Of a stretch of DNA of 26,863 nucleotides, positions 1 through 7,177 are shown in pieces. Every line of letters begins with the position of its first letter. Position 1 is the first letter of the stretch. The stretch spans positions 1 to 26,863 of the forward strand of contig URJQ01000022.1 of NCBI GenBank assembly GCA_900548195.1. The letters are read 5' to 3'. The stretch is from an uncultured Prevotella sp. Its GTDB lineage: Bacteria; Bacteroidota; Bacteroidia; Bacteroidales; Bacteroidaceae. The position numbers and the translations under genes are program-made. The notes beneath the pieces are model-generated. The model saw nothing but the letters and a program-made list of their open reading frames with translations, was not told the origin of the DNA and made no database searches.

Positions 1-19
1 CTTGCAGCTTTTCAGGCAT
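1..19 (-). CDS. possible start of a further minus-strand gene, cut by the window edge
   Basis: On the minus strand an ATG at 19-17 opens a frame reading M-P-E-K-L-Q up to the window edge, 79 bp beyond the stop of the GNAT acyltransferase gene. An A-rich stretch lies upstream, as before many starts in this genome. Only six codons are visible, so this may be chance. If real, it would be the third gene of the aminolipid operon. No function can be inferred. Confidence 0.2.
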
Positions 20-98
20 AGTCCCACTACATCCTATAAGGTTGCGGATTTGAGGATTATGTATTTTTGTTTATTGATATTTCATTTCTGATGAACGA

Positions 99-1097
99 TC
101 ACACGCCTTTATCCTTGTAGATAATCTTGTTGGCACCACTTGTAAACCACATAGCTTCAGGATGTTCCTTGATGTAAGACTCGATGTGGCGCACGCGTTT
201 GTTTTCGAGAATCTCATCGACAGCGATGAGAATGCCAGTCTCCTCAACGTCTCCGAAGCCATAATTGATGGCAGTGCCGAAGAGCTTCATAGTAGGACTG
301 AGGTTCATGTATGCGTTGACGAGTGGTGGGATGTTGAATCCGAGCGCACGGATGCCGCCATTGAGAATGCGGTAATCCTCCTTGAAATCACGTCCGCAGA
401 AGATTTGAGCCAGTTCCTCCTCTGGAGTGTCGAGCTTGAGAGGCTTCATTGGGGTGATGAGACCCTCCTTGTCGTCGAAATATTTCTTGAGGAAATAGAG
501 GATCATGTCACGTCCCGAGCGGATGTAGCTTGGGTACATCGTCATCTTTCCGAAGTAATAGCGCATCTTAGGATTGATGACCATGAGAGCGCCGAGGCCA
601 TCCCATAGGTTATCGAGGGCGAAAAGGCTCTTAGCACCCATCTTACTGCTCTGATATTCCACGGTCACCCAAGAGCGTCCGAGCTCGATAGTCTGCGGAG
701 CATATTCCTTGATGAACTTGTCAGAGAAATGGAACATGTGGCTTGTGGCGAGTATAGGCTGTCCGTTTTTGTCGTATTCCCATTCGTCGCCCATGAGGTA
801 TCTGTATCCGCCTATGATTTCTTTCTCTTCAGGGTTCCACACTATGAGCTGCTTGTAGCAGTTTTCGCAAGTGTCAAATTCGTCGATGTCGGCGCATTTT
901 CCAGTGCCGCCACCAGCAGTACGGAAAGCTATTTCGCGCAGACGTCCGATTTCCTGCATCACGTTAGGAGAGTCATGAGCTGTCACGATATATATTTCGT
1001 TATTGCTCTTGTTTGTCATTCTGAGCTGCTTGTCGTGAGTGAGTTCGCTCATGAGCACCTCTTTAGGAATCGGTTGGATGATTTCTTCTTCGTTCAT
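99..1097 (-). CDS. glsB: GNAT-family N-acyltransferase, GlsB/OlsB-like (aminolipid synthesis)
   Basis: This 332-residue protein resembles the hemolysin-like GNAT N-acyltransferases that transfer a 3-hydroxy fatty acyl chain from acyl-ACP to the amino group of glycine or ornithine, the first step of aminolipid synthesis. Visible family signs are the E-L-G-R-S block at about residues 138-142, followed by V-x-V-E-Y-Q and an L-D-x-L-W-D-G-L-G segment. The second-step candidate, an O-acyltransferase, lies 45 bp upstream in the same direction. In Bacteroides this pair is known as glsB/glsA. Three cysteines at residues 68, 77 and 80 (C-x8-C-x2-C) stand out; I do not know whether they are conserved. 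The start at 1097 is preceded by an A/T-rich leader; Met16 is a possible alternative. The acyl acceptor (glycine or ornithine) cannot be read from sequence. Confidence 0.8.
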   Translation of the reverse strand: MNEEEIIQPIPKEVLMSELTHDKQLRMTNKSNNEIYIVTAHDSPNVMQEIGRLREIAFRTAGGGTGKCADIDEFDTCENCYKQLIVWNPEEKEIIGGYRYLMGDEWEYDKNGQPILATSHMFHFSDKFIKEYAPQTIELGRSWVTVEYQSSKMGAKSLFALDNLWDGLGALMVINPKMRYYFGKMTMYPSYIRSGRDMILYFLKKYFDDKEGLITPMKPLKLDTPEEELAQIFCGRDFKEDYRILNGGIRALGFNIPPLVNAYMNLSPTMKLFGTAINYGFGDVEETGILIAVDEILENKRVRHIESYIKEHPEAMWFTSGANKIIYKDKGV

Positions 1098-1142
1098 CTT
1101 TATTTGGTTGTTGTGTTTTCTATGCTAAAATGTGGTGTGGAA

Positions 1143-1970
1143 TTACAGTTCATAGACCTTTTGTCTCACCCAAGCAGCCCATTCCTTAGGCTTCTTAGAC
1201 TTATCGAAAGTCTCGTATGGTATAGGTTTACCTATTTTTATGGTGAAAGTCTTGTGACTGTTTTTGAAAGTCTCATCGGCGAGATAGAGCATTGCGACAT
1301 TGACTTTGAGATGCAGTGATTTGCATATATTGGCAATGCGGTAGAATTTCTCCGAGTTGCGTCCGCTGAAGAAAATCGGAACCACATCGCGATGAGTCTC
1401 AATGCTTTTAGTGATAAAAGTCTTTTTCCACTCCAGATCCTGAATTTTTCCGTTTATTTTGCGGGAGCAGAGCCCGGCAGGAAAGAGCAGAAGGTGATGG
1501 TTGCTTGCAAAGCCAGCCTCGATGACAGCGGGAAAAGAGCGCTCCTTCTTGGTCGTGGTGTTTACCGGTATGCAGAGAGGAGCAAGCCCAGGCAGAGCCA
1601 TGAGTATATCGTTGACGATATATCTGAAATTATTGTTGAAATGTCTGCCTATTACCGCGCCGATAGCTATGCCGTCGGGACCTCCGAGAGGGTGGTTGCT
1701 GACGAAAGTATATCGTTTTGGGTCGTCTTGCGAAGGAAGGTTTTCGATGCCTTCGATTTTGATTTTTATGTCGAGGTTATTGAGGACTCCTTCCAGCCAA
1801 TCGTAGCCTTCGCGTCCTCTATTGTCCCATAGGATTTTGTTGATATCGTCCTCATGGGCAATCCTTTTGAGCCAGTTGACCAGGAATTTAGGTACATACT
1901 TCATTTTCTCGCCAAGCTTTGAGGCGAGTATATTCTTGATGTTGATTGTATGTTCAGTGATTTCTATCAT
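1143..1970 (-). CDS. glsA: lysophospholipid-type O-acyltransferase, GlsA/PlsC-like
   Basis: This 275-residue protein belongs to the PlsC/LPLAT acyltransferase superfamily. The catalytic motif is S-N-H-P-L-G-G-P-D-G, with His93 and Asp99 separated by five residues rather than the four of classical NHX4D; from memory, N-H-P-x-G-G-x-D is typical of Bacteroidota members. The FPEG motif appears as F-P-A-G at residues 163-166. Being first in a two-gene minus-strand operon with a GNAT N-acyltransferase argues for the second step of aminolipid synthesis (O-acylation of the N-acyl hydroxy fatty acid) rather than phosphatidic acid synthesis. A Bacteroidota-type promoter lies directly upstream. The symbol is by analogy with the Bacteroides glycine-lipid genes; a general lysophosphatidate acyltransferase is the alternative. 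Confidence 0.75.
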   Translation of the reverse strand: MIEITEHTINIKNILASKLGEKMKYVPKFLVNWLKRIAHEDDINKILWDNRGREGYDWLEGVLNNLDIKIKIEGIENLPSQDDPKRYTFVSNHPLGGPDGIAIGAVIGRHFNNNFRYIVNDILMALPGLAPLCIPVNTTTKKERSFPAVIEAGFASNHHLLLFPAGLCSRKINGKIQDLEWKKTFITKSIETHRDVVPIFFSGRNSEKFYRIANICKSLHLKVNVAMLYLADETFKNSHKTFTIKIGKPIPYETFDKSKKPKEWAAWVRQKVYEL

Positions 1971-1995
1971 ATAGGTACGGGCGCAAAAAACGATG

Positions 1996-2027
1996 CAAAG
2001 TTAGTTATTTTTTTCAAAACAACCAAA
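1996..2027 (-). promoter_or_regulatory. promoter of the glsA-glsB operon
   Basis: Read on the minus strand, TTTG at 2027-2024 is followed after 20 bp by TAACTTTG at 2003-1996. This matches the Bacteroidota -33 (TTTG) and -7 (TAnnTTTG) elements at the usual spacing. Transcription would start about 20 bp before the ATG at 1970, giving a short leader. Confidence 0.7.
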
Positions 2028-2118
2028 TAATGTTGTTACAAATGCGTTATAATTCAGTGTGAAAATAAATGAACGAGAGAAGGAAATTATGAATAGTCGA
2101 AAGAGGAAGAGTGAAAAT

Positions 2119-2132
2119 GTCCTATTTTTCCC
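2119..2132 (+). repeat. 14-bp direct repeat, copy 1
   Basis: TGTCCTATTTTTCC occurs here and again, identically, at 2552-2565, in the same orientation 433 bp apart. Both copies sit in the glsA-mraZ intergenic region. Function unknown; a protein-binding site is one possibility. Confidence 0.6.
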
Positions 2133-2275
2133 GAACGTAAAGTTACAAATAGGGCAGGTGCTTTTTGGTAAAAAGGAAGAAATAATAAGCTAAGTTTTTG
2201 TATATTTTAAGGAAAAAGAAAGAAAAAAGAGTGCGAAAGACGTGGTTTTGGAAGAAAAGGCACGGATAAGGGAAT

Positions 2276-2363
2276 GTGAAAGCTAAGCTATTGGAGGGTA
2301 AAAGCATAGATATTAGGGCGTAAAAGCTATGTTATTAGGATGTAAAAGCATAGATATTGTCCT
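2276..2363 (+). repeat. four-copy tandem repeat, 22-bp period
   Basis: Four imperfect units start at 2276, 2298, 2320 and 2342, exactly 22 bp apart. Each begins GTRAAAGC and continues with an A/T core ending in TATT, then G-rich bases. Units 2 and 4 share 17 identical leading bases (GTAAAAGCATAGATATT); units 1 and 3 vary in the core. The period is close to two turns of B-DNA, so equivalent bases face the same side of the helix. No spacers or coding potential are seen. Confidence 0.8.
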
Positions 2364-2551
2364 GTCGTGACTTGATTTTGACGTGTCGAGAGCGTGAAAA
2401 AGAAAAATCAGTAATGATGCTTTTGCGTAAGTACTTGATGTACAATGCAATATAAAAATATAGAAAATCCTTGCGAAATTTCCTGTCATTTGATGCGTTG
2501 AAGAAGAAAAATGAAATCATAAGGCATTTCGTGAAACGATGGAAATTAAAT

Positions 2552-2565
2552 TGTCCTATTTTTCC
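2552..2565 (+). repeat. 14-bp direct repeat, copy 2
   Basis: Second identical copy of TGTCCTATTTTTCC (first at 2119-2132). It lies about 120 bp before the putative MraZ operator. Confidence 0.6.
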
Positions 2566-2684
2566 ATCTGGGATAAAAGGGGAGGGTAAAACACTTTAAT
2601 CGATGCGATTTATTCGGGTTTTATCGGGTAAAAGGTAAGGAAAGCGATTTGTTAATAAAGTTAAAATATAAAAATATCAAGAAA

Positions 2685-2714
2685 AAAGTGGGGGAAAGTG
2701 GTGGAAAGTGGGGA
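2685..2714 (+). promoter_or_regulatory. putative MraZ operator: three 10-bp direct repeats
   Basis: AAAGTGGGGG, AAAGTGGTGG and AAAGTGGGGA follow one another at 2685, 2695 and 2705, so AAAGTGG recurs with an exact 10-bp period. MraZ proteins are known to bind three or more short G-rich direct repeats with a 10-bp period ahead of their own gene (TGGGA-type boxes in E. coli, AAAGTG-type boxes in mycoplasmas). The array ends 8 bp before the -7 element of the mraZ promoter and covers the expected -33 position. Autoregulation of the dcw cluster is the natural reading. Confidence 0.8.
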
Positions 2715-2722
2715 AAAAATTG

Positions 2723-2730
2723 TACCTTTG
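2723..2730 (+). promoter_or_regulatory. -7 element of the mraZ/dcw promoter
   Basis: TACCTTTG fits the Bacteroidota -7 consensus TAnnTTTG. No good -33 TTTG lies about 20 bp upstream, because that place is occupied by the MraZ repeats. A start near 2735 would give a leader of roughly 135 nt before mraZ. Confidence 0.7.
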
Positions 2731-2742
2731 CCAAACGTAACT

Positions 2743-2776
2743 CGTATATATAAGAACGTGCGTGTTATATATTACG
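2743..2776 (+). promoter_or_regulatory. hairpin at the 5' end of the mraZ leader
   Basis: CGTATATATAA (2743-2753) pairs with TTATATATTACG (2765-2776) over 11 bp with one bulged base, leaving an 11-nt loop. It begins about 8 nt after the likely transcription start. ACGTAA (2735-2740) can also pair with TTACGT (2772-2777), an alternative fold. It may protect the 5' end or regulate; no known riboswitch is recognised. Confidence 0.5.
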
Positions 2777-2872
2777 TGCAACGTATTGAGAATAAAGCAA
2801 TAAGAACAGCCGAAAAGGTGCAGTCCGTAGCGCCACTTCAGCATAAAAGGAAAAACTTGAAATAAACGGTAA

Positions 2873-3343
2873 ATGAGGTTTCTTGGAAACATAGAAGCGA
2901 AGGTTGATGCGAAAGGCCGTGTCTTTCTGCCAGCCGCTTTCCGCAAGGTGATGCAGTCATCAGGCGAAGAGCAGGTGGTGGTGAGAAAGGACGTGTTTCA
3001 GGACTGCCTTGTCATCTATCCCGAGAGTGTCTGGAATGAGCAGGTCGATGCTCTTCGTTCACGCCTAAATCGCTGGAACAAGCAGCATCAGCAGATTTAC
3101 CGCCAGTTTGTCTCCGATGTGGAAGTGGTGACTCTCGATGCCAGTGGCAGAATGCTTCTCTCTCGCCGAGCGCTGGAGAAGGTAGGCATTCAGTCTCAGG
3201 TGTGCTTCCTTGGCGTAGGCGACACCATTGAGGTGTGGCCTTCAGACGGAGCTTCCGCGCCTTATATGGATGAGCAGGAGTTTGGCAAAGCCCTTGAGGG
3301 ATTGATGGGAGATTCTTTTGCCGACGCGCCGTTGACAGTGTGA
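2873..3343 (+). CDS. mraZ: transcriptional regulator MraZ
   Basis: This 156-residue protein is the MraZ DNA-binding regulator that heads most dcw clusters. It carries the two tandem AbrB-like (SpoVT-AbrB) half-domains of the family: D-A-K-G-R at residues 12-16 followed by V-F-L-P-A-x-F-R, and D-A-S-G-R at 89-93 followed by M-L-L-S-R. MraZ forms ring-shaped oligomers that bind several evenly spaced boxes at once, which fits the three 10-bp repeats at 2685-2714. Length is normal. The start at 2873 is supported by the family N-terminus (F-L-G-N close to the first Met). It is the first gene of the long plus-strand division cluster and probably controls it; whether it represses or activates here is not shown. 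Confidence 0.96.
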   Translation: MRFLGNIEAKVDAKGRVFLPAAFRKVMQSSGEEQVVVRKDVFQDCLVIYPESVWNEQVDALRSRLNRWNKQHQQIYRQFVSDVEVVTLDASGRMLLSRRALEKVGIQSQVCFLGVGDTIEVWPSDGASAPYMDEQEFGKALEGLMGDSFADAPLTV

Positions 3344-3366
3344 CGAGTGACTTATGATGCTCGTCA
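3341..3366 (+). promoter_or_regulatory. hairpin overlapping the mraZ stop codon
   Basis: TGACGAG (3341-3347) and CTCGTCA (3360-3366) form a perfect 7-bp stem with a 12-nt loop; the left arm begins with the mraZ TGA. No T-run follows, so it is not a classical terminator. It may be a processing or attenuation point between mraZ and rsmH. Confidence 0.5.
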
Positions 3367-3411
3367 GAGTGAGAATATAAAGGCTTGAATGCTAAAGTGC
3401 TCGGGCTGTTT

Positions 3412-3454
3412 TCAAAACAACAAAACAACTAAATAACAAAACAACAAATCAACT
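3412..3454 (+). promoter_or_regulatory. A/C-rich leader with repeated AAAACAAC before rsmH
   Basis: The bases directly before the rsmH ATG are almost only A and C, with AAAACAAC-like units repeated about four times. There is no Shine-Dalgarno site. Bacteroidota genes commonly rely on unstructured A-rich leaders for initiation. Similar leaders precede ftsW and murC. Confidence 0.5.
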
Positions 3455-4354
3455 ATGTATCACATTCCAGTGCTATTGAATGAGAGTATTGACGGTCTCG
3501 ATATCCGTCCGGGAGGCATCTATGTGGATGTTACTTTCGGAGGAGGCGGACATAGCCGTGAGATATTGCGTCGCCTCGATGGTACAGGAAGGTTGTTTAG
3601 TTTTGACCAAGACCCAGATGCCGAGCAGAATATCGGTGATGCGCCAGAGAATTTCACCTTTGTGCGAAGCAATTTCCGCTACCTCGACAACTGGATGCGC
3701 TACTATGGCGTGGATCATATCGACGGACTCCTTGCCGATTTGGGAGTCAGTTCCCACCATTTCGATGACGAGACGCGAGGGTTTAGCTTCCGCTTTGACG
3801 CTCCGCTCGACATGAGAATGAACAGACGCGCCGGACTGACCGCAGCCGACGTAGTCAATACATACGAAGAAAGTCAATTGGCAGACATCTTCTATCTCTA
3901 TGGAGAACTGAAGACGTCGCGCCGAATAGCTTCGGCAATAGTGAAACAGCGACAGTCGGGACTGATAAAGACGACGAGCGATTTCCTCAAAGTGGTGGAT
4001 CCATTCTTCAAGCGCGAGCGTGAGAAGAAGGACATGGCGAAGCTCTTCCAAGCGCTCCGCATAGAAGTCAACCATGAGATGGATGCGCTTCGCGAGATGC
4101 TCCAGGCGGCTACGGAGTGGCTCGGCGAGGGCGGAAGGCTCTCTGTCATCACCTATCACTCGCTCGAAGACAGGATAGTAAAGAATATCATCAAGACAGG
4201 TAATCCCGAAGGACATCGCAATGAGGACTTCTACGGCAGGGTTTCTACCCCTTACAAGGCAGTGAACAATAAAGTTATCATCCCTTGTGAGGAAGAACTA
4301 ACTGACAATCCGCGGTCAAGAAGTGCAAAATTAAGAATAGCAGAAAAGCAATGA
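3455..4354 (+). CDS. rsmH: 16S rRNA (cytosine-1402-N4)-methyltransferase RsmH
   Basis: This 299-residue SAM-dependent methyltransferase (also called MraW) N4-methylates C1402 in the 16S rRNA decoding centre. The N-terminus H-I-P-V-L-L-N-E is typical, and the SAM-binding loop reads D-V-T-F-G-G-G-G-H-S near residues 24-33. Further family blocks are G-L-L-A-D-L-G-V-S-S, the R-G-F-S-F-R-x-D-x-P-L-D-M-R-M block, A-L-R-I-x-V-N-x-E, Y-H-S-L-E-D-R and the C-terminal P-R-S-R-S-A-K-L-R. Length is normal. Its stop overlaps the next start as ATGA (4351-4354), indicating translational coupling to the ftsL-like gene. Confidence 0.97.
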   Translation: MYHIPVLLNESIDGLDIRPGGIYVDVTFGGGGHSREILRRLDGTGRLFSFDQDPDAEQNIGDAPENFTFVRSNFRYLDNWMRYYGVDHIDGLLADLGVSSHHFDDETRGFSFRFDAPLDMRMNRRAGLTAADVVNTYEESQLADIFYLYGELKTSRRIASAIVKQRQSGLIKTTSDFLKVVDPFFKREREKKDMAKLFQALRIEVNHEMDALREMLQAATEWLGEGGRLSVITYHSLEDRIVKNIIKTGNPEGHRNEDFYGRVSTPYKAVNNKVIIPCEEELTDNPRSRSAKLRIAEKQ

Positions 4355-4884
4355 AACAAGAGGAAAAAGACGTCAATCTTATCATAAATCCTGCACAGCC
4401 GGACGAAACGACTGTGGAGGAGACTCCTGCCCCAGCACTTCAGCAGGAGGATGAGCCTGTGCCTGCACAGGAAGATGACGACTCTGAACAGCCGGAACAG
4501 CCCCAACCGACCATAGAGGACATCATCCGCAAGGAGGTGCATGAGGGCGAAACCGGGTCGCCGAAGAACTTCTCGCTGAGCAAGGTGCTTGGAGGCACGC
4601 TCGTTGCGACGCTCTTTCTGCGACAGGTGAAACTGGTGATTCTAATTGCAGTTTTCCTCATTATATATATAACGTGTCGTTATCAGTGCCAGAAGCAGAT
4701 GGTGGAAATCGACCAACTCGAAAGGACGCTCATCTCAGTGCGCTATAAGGCTACCGTCTATAACAGCATATTGACGGAGAAAAGCCGTGAAAGTAACATT
4801 CTGGAGATGCTCTCGCATAGGGGAGACAGTACGCTGCTTATCCCTACCGAGCCTCCATACAAGATAAATATACCAGAACAGTGA
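4351..4884 (+). CDS. ftsL: FtsL-like cell division protein
   Basis: This 177-residue bitopic membrane protein sits in the ftsL position between rsmH and ftsI. It has an acidic, Pro/Glu/Gln-rich cytoplasmic N-terminus of about 75 residues, one membrane segment at roughly 94-109, then a heptad-like extracytoplasmic helix (about 114-145). E. coli FtsL is about 120 residues with a short cytoplasmic part, so the tail is much longer here; long tails are, from memory, usual in Bacteroidota. FtsL normally pairs with a DivIC/FtsB partner to activate the FtsW-FtsI synthase. It overlaps rsmH by ATGA and ftsI by GTGA. Identity rests on position and topology, as FtsL sequences diverge strongly. Confidence 0.8.
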   Translation: MKQEEKDVNLIINPAQPDETTVEETPAPALQQEDEPVPAQEDDDSEQPEQPQPTIEDIIRKEVHEGETGSPKNFSLSKVLGGTLVATLFLRQVKLVILIAVFLIIYITCRYQCQKQMVEIDQLERTLISVRYKATVYNSILTEKSRESNILEMLSHRGDSTLLIPTEPPYKINIPEQ

Positions 4885-7109
4885 AGCAAGAATTCGACAA
4901 TAGAAAATCTATGCGTCGTTACCGCGTGGTAGCGGCGATTATGACGTTTCTTGCCGTCGTTGTGGTATTACGAGCAGGTTACATCATGACGGTGCAGAAA
5001 ACGTATTGGCAGACAGTCGCTGCCAAGGTGAGACTCGACAGCGTACTCGTAAATCCGTTGCGTGGAAACATACTCGCCGCAGGCAACCAACCCCTTGCGT
5101 GCAACCTTCCAGAGTATAGAGTGTATATGGATTTCCAGGCTATCCGCGATTCCAAGTGCGATACGCTCTGGCATGACTCATTAGGTCGTCCTACGAAAGA
5201 CCTGCTGGCACTGTGCGAAGGACTTCACCGCGTGTTTCCTTCACGCTCAGCCAAGGCTTTTCTCGACTCGCTTGAGGCCGCTTATGCCTACATCGACTCC
5301 AAAGGAAGACGTAAGCGCTGCTATCCTATCTGGAAGCGACGCATCGACTATATGACATACAAGCAGCTGAAGGAGTTGCCTATCTTCTGTCTCGGGCCTT
5401 ATCGCAGCGGATTCAGCGGCGTAGAGCTGATGGTCAGAAATCGCCCTTATGGCAGTCTCGCTTCATCCATCGTGGGAGCTGCTTACAAGGAAAGTGGAAA
5501 GGCATACTCAGGACTGGAACTTGCCTATGACACCATCCTTGCCGGCACACCGGGCATCAAGCACAGACGAAAGGTGCTCAACAAGTTTATCAATATCAGC
5601 GATACCGCCGCCGTGGATGGCGCAGATCTCGTCTCCACCATAGACGTCTTCGTGCAAGACCTGGCAGAACGCTCGCTCAAGAAAGAGCTTATCAAGGATA
5701 AGGCTTACACCGGAGTGGCAATAGTGATGGAGGTAGAGACAGGTGATATAAAGGCAATGGTCAATCTCGACAAAGATTCCCTCGGCAGATATTACGAAGG
5801 ACGTAACCATGCCATTGCCGACTTGCTTGAGCCAGGCTCAGTATTCAAGACGGCAAGTATCCTCACCGCCATCGACGATGGATACATCAAGGATACAGCC
5901 AACTGCATCGTCCACACAGGATGTGGCATTATGGAGATGCACGGAGCAAAGATGCGCGACCATAACTGGCACCGTGGAGGTTACGGAGATATCAATGTCT
6001 CACGCATACTTCAGGTCAGTTCCAATATCGGAGTCAGTTGGCTGATAGACAAGTTCTACGGTGATAACCCAGGAAAATTCGTGGATGGAATCCATCGCCT
6101 CGGACTTGCCACCGACCTGAAACTGCCATTCCCAGAGTATGAAGCACCGCGTGTGCGCCATCCAAGGAAGGACAAGACGGGCAGACATTGGGCAAACTGG
6201 AGCAAGACGGCGCTGCCGTGGATGAGTATCGGCTATGAGACGCAGGTGCCACCTATATCCACTCTCACATTCTATAACGCCATAGCCAACGGCGGAAAGA
6301 TGGTGCGCCCACGCTTTGTCAGCAGGATAGAGAAGGACGGAGAGGTGATAAAGGAGTTCCCTGTCCAGGTCATCAAGAATCAGATATGTAAGAATCCAGC
6401 CTCCATCGGAGTGATACAGGATATATTATATAAGGTGGTACACGTAGGATTGGGTAAGACAGCAGGCTCAAAGTCATTCCATGTATCAGGCAAGACCGGA
6501 ACAGCGCAGAAGGCACACAACGGCAGTTATAAGTCGGGCACAGTGGATTACCTCCTCAGTTTCTGTGGCTACTTCCCTTCAGGCAAGGATGCTGATGGCA
6601 ATCCTGTAAAGCCGAAGTACAGTTGTATCGTCTGCATTCAGAAATCAGGACTTCCTGCTTCCGGCGGATTGATGAGCGGACAGGTCTTTCATGACATTGC
6701 CGAAGGTATCATGGCACGCAATGTGCGCTATGACGTCTCGTCCTCACGCGACTCGCTCTCATGCTTCGTTCCAGAGGTGAAGAGCGGAAATATCCTGGCG
6801 GCAGACTATGTGTTGTCACATCTCGGACTCAAGACCACGACCGAATGGAGCGGCAGCTATGCCACAGGTAATCCTATCTGGGGCACTGCAGAGAAGGAGA
6901 CCAAGGAGGTGAAGCTCAGTAAGGTTCCTATGACGCCAGAAGGCATCATGCCGGATGTCATGGGAATGGGAGCTCGCGACGCCGTCTATCTCCTTGAGTC
7001 AAGAGGACTGAAAGTCATAATAAAAGGAAGAGGAAAGGTGCATCAGCAGAGCATCGCCTACGGAAAACCATATCGTCGGGGCGCTCGGGTGACTCTGGAA
7101 ATGGAATAA
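4881..7109 (+). CDS. ftsI: septal penicillin-binding protein (transpeptidase) with PASTA domain
   Basis: This 742-residue class B PBP cross-links septal peptidoglycan in the periplasm. A membrane anchor lies at about residues 15-33, followed by the pedestal domain. The transpeptidase domain carries S-V-F-K with nucleophile Ser320, S-S-N at 380-382 and K-T-G at 538-540, all intact. The last 60 residues or so (P-D-V-M-G-M-G-A-R-D-A onwards) form a single PASTA domain, making it longer than E. coli FtsI (588 residues). The start is GTG at 4881, overlapping the upstream stop as GTGA; no ATG precedes the membrane segment closely except Met11. It should work with FtsW, encoded downstream. Confidence 0.95.
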   Translation: MKQEFDNRKSMRRYRVVAAIMTFLAVVVVLRAGYIMTVQKTYWQTVAAKVRLDSVLVNPLRGNILAAGNQPLACNLPEYRVYMDFQAIRDSKCDTLWHDSLGRPTKDLLALCEGLHRVFPSRSAKAFLDSLEAAYAYIDSKGRRKRCYPIWKRRIDYMTYKQLKELPIFCLGPYRSGFSGVELMVRNRPYGSLASSIVGAAYKESGKAYSGLELAYDTILAGTPGIKHRRKVLNKFINISDTAAVDGADLVSTIDVFVQDLAERSLKKELIKDKAYTGVAIVMEVETGDIKAMVNLDKDSLGRYYEGRNHAIADLLEPGSVFKTASILTAIDDGYIKDTANCIVHTGCGIMEMHGAKMRDHNWHRGGYGDINVSRILQVSSNIGVSWLIDKFYGDNPGKFVDGIHRLGLATDLKLPFPEYEAPRVRHPRKDKTGRHWANWSKTALPWMSIGYETQVPPISTLTFYNAIANGGKMVRPRFVSRIEKDGEVIKEFPVQVIKNQICKNPASIGVIQDILYKVVHVGLGKTAGSKSFHVSGKTGTAQKAHNGSYKSGTVDYLLSFCGYFPSGKDADGNPVKPKYSCIVCIQKSGLPASGGLMSGQVFHDIAEGIMARNVRYDVSSSRDSLSCFVPEVKSGNILAADYVLSHLGLKTTTEWSGSYATGNPIWGTAEKETKEVKLSKVPMTPEGIMPDVMGMGARDAVYLLESRGLKVIIKGRGKVHQQSIAYGKPYRRGARVTLEME

Positions 7110-7177
7110 TCCAAATGCTTACAGCACTCTATTTCGCTTTCCATAAAGAGAATAAAACAAGAAAACAGAATATAAAT

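Larger units (their letters stand above)
1971..2872. other. long AT-rich divergent intergenic region
   Basis: About 0.9 kb separates the divergent glsA and mraZ genes. I see no credible gene: the only sizeable frame is a 61-codon, Phe/Lys-rich minus-strand ORF at 2335-2520 with no start context or recognisable domain. The region holds the glsA promoter at its left end, a 22-bp tandem repeat array (2276-2363), two copies of a 14-bp motif (2119-2132 and 2552-2565), and the mraZ operator and promoter at its right end. The rest is purine-rich on the plus strand, with runs of A and G. Confidence 0.75.

Noticed and set aside
2276..2363. The 22-bp repeats as a CRISPR array.
   Set aside because: Units are directly adjacent with no spacers, are imperfect, and no cas gene is nearby.
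2335..2520. A 61-codon minus-strand ORF in the glsA-mraZ gap.
   Set aside because: Phe/Lys/Ser-rich translation of AT-rich DNA, overlapping a tandem repeat, no promoter or domain.
7115..7177. The upstream ATG as the murE start.
   Set aside because: The added 21 residues are low-complexity and unlike MurE N-termini; the ATG at 7178 fits the family and has an A-rich leader.
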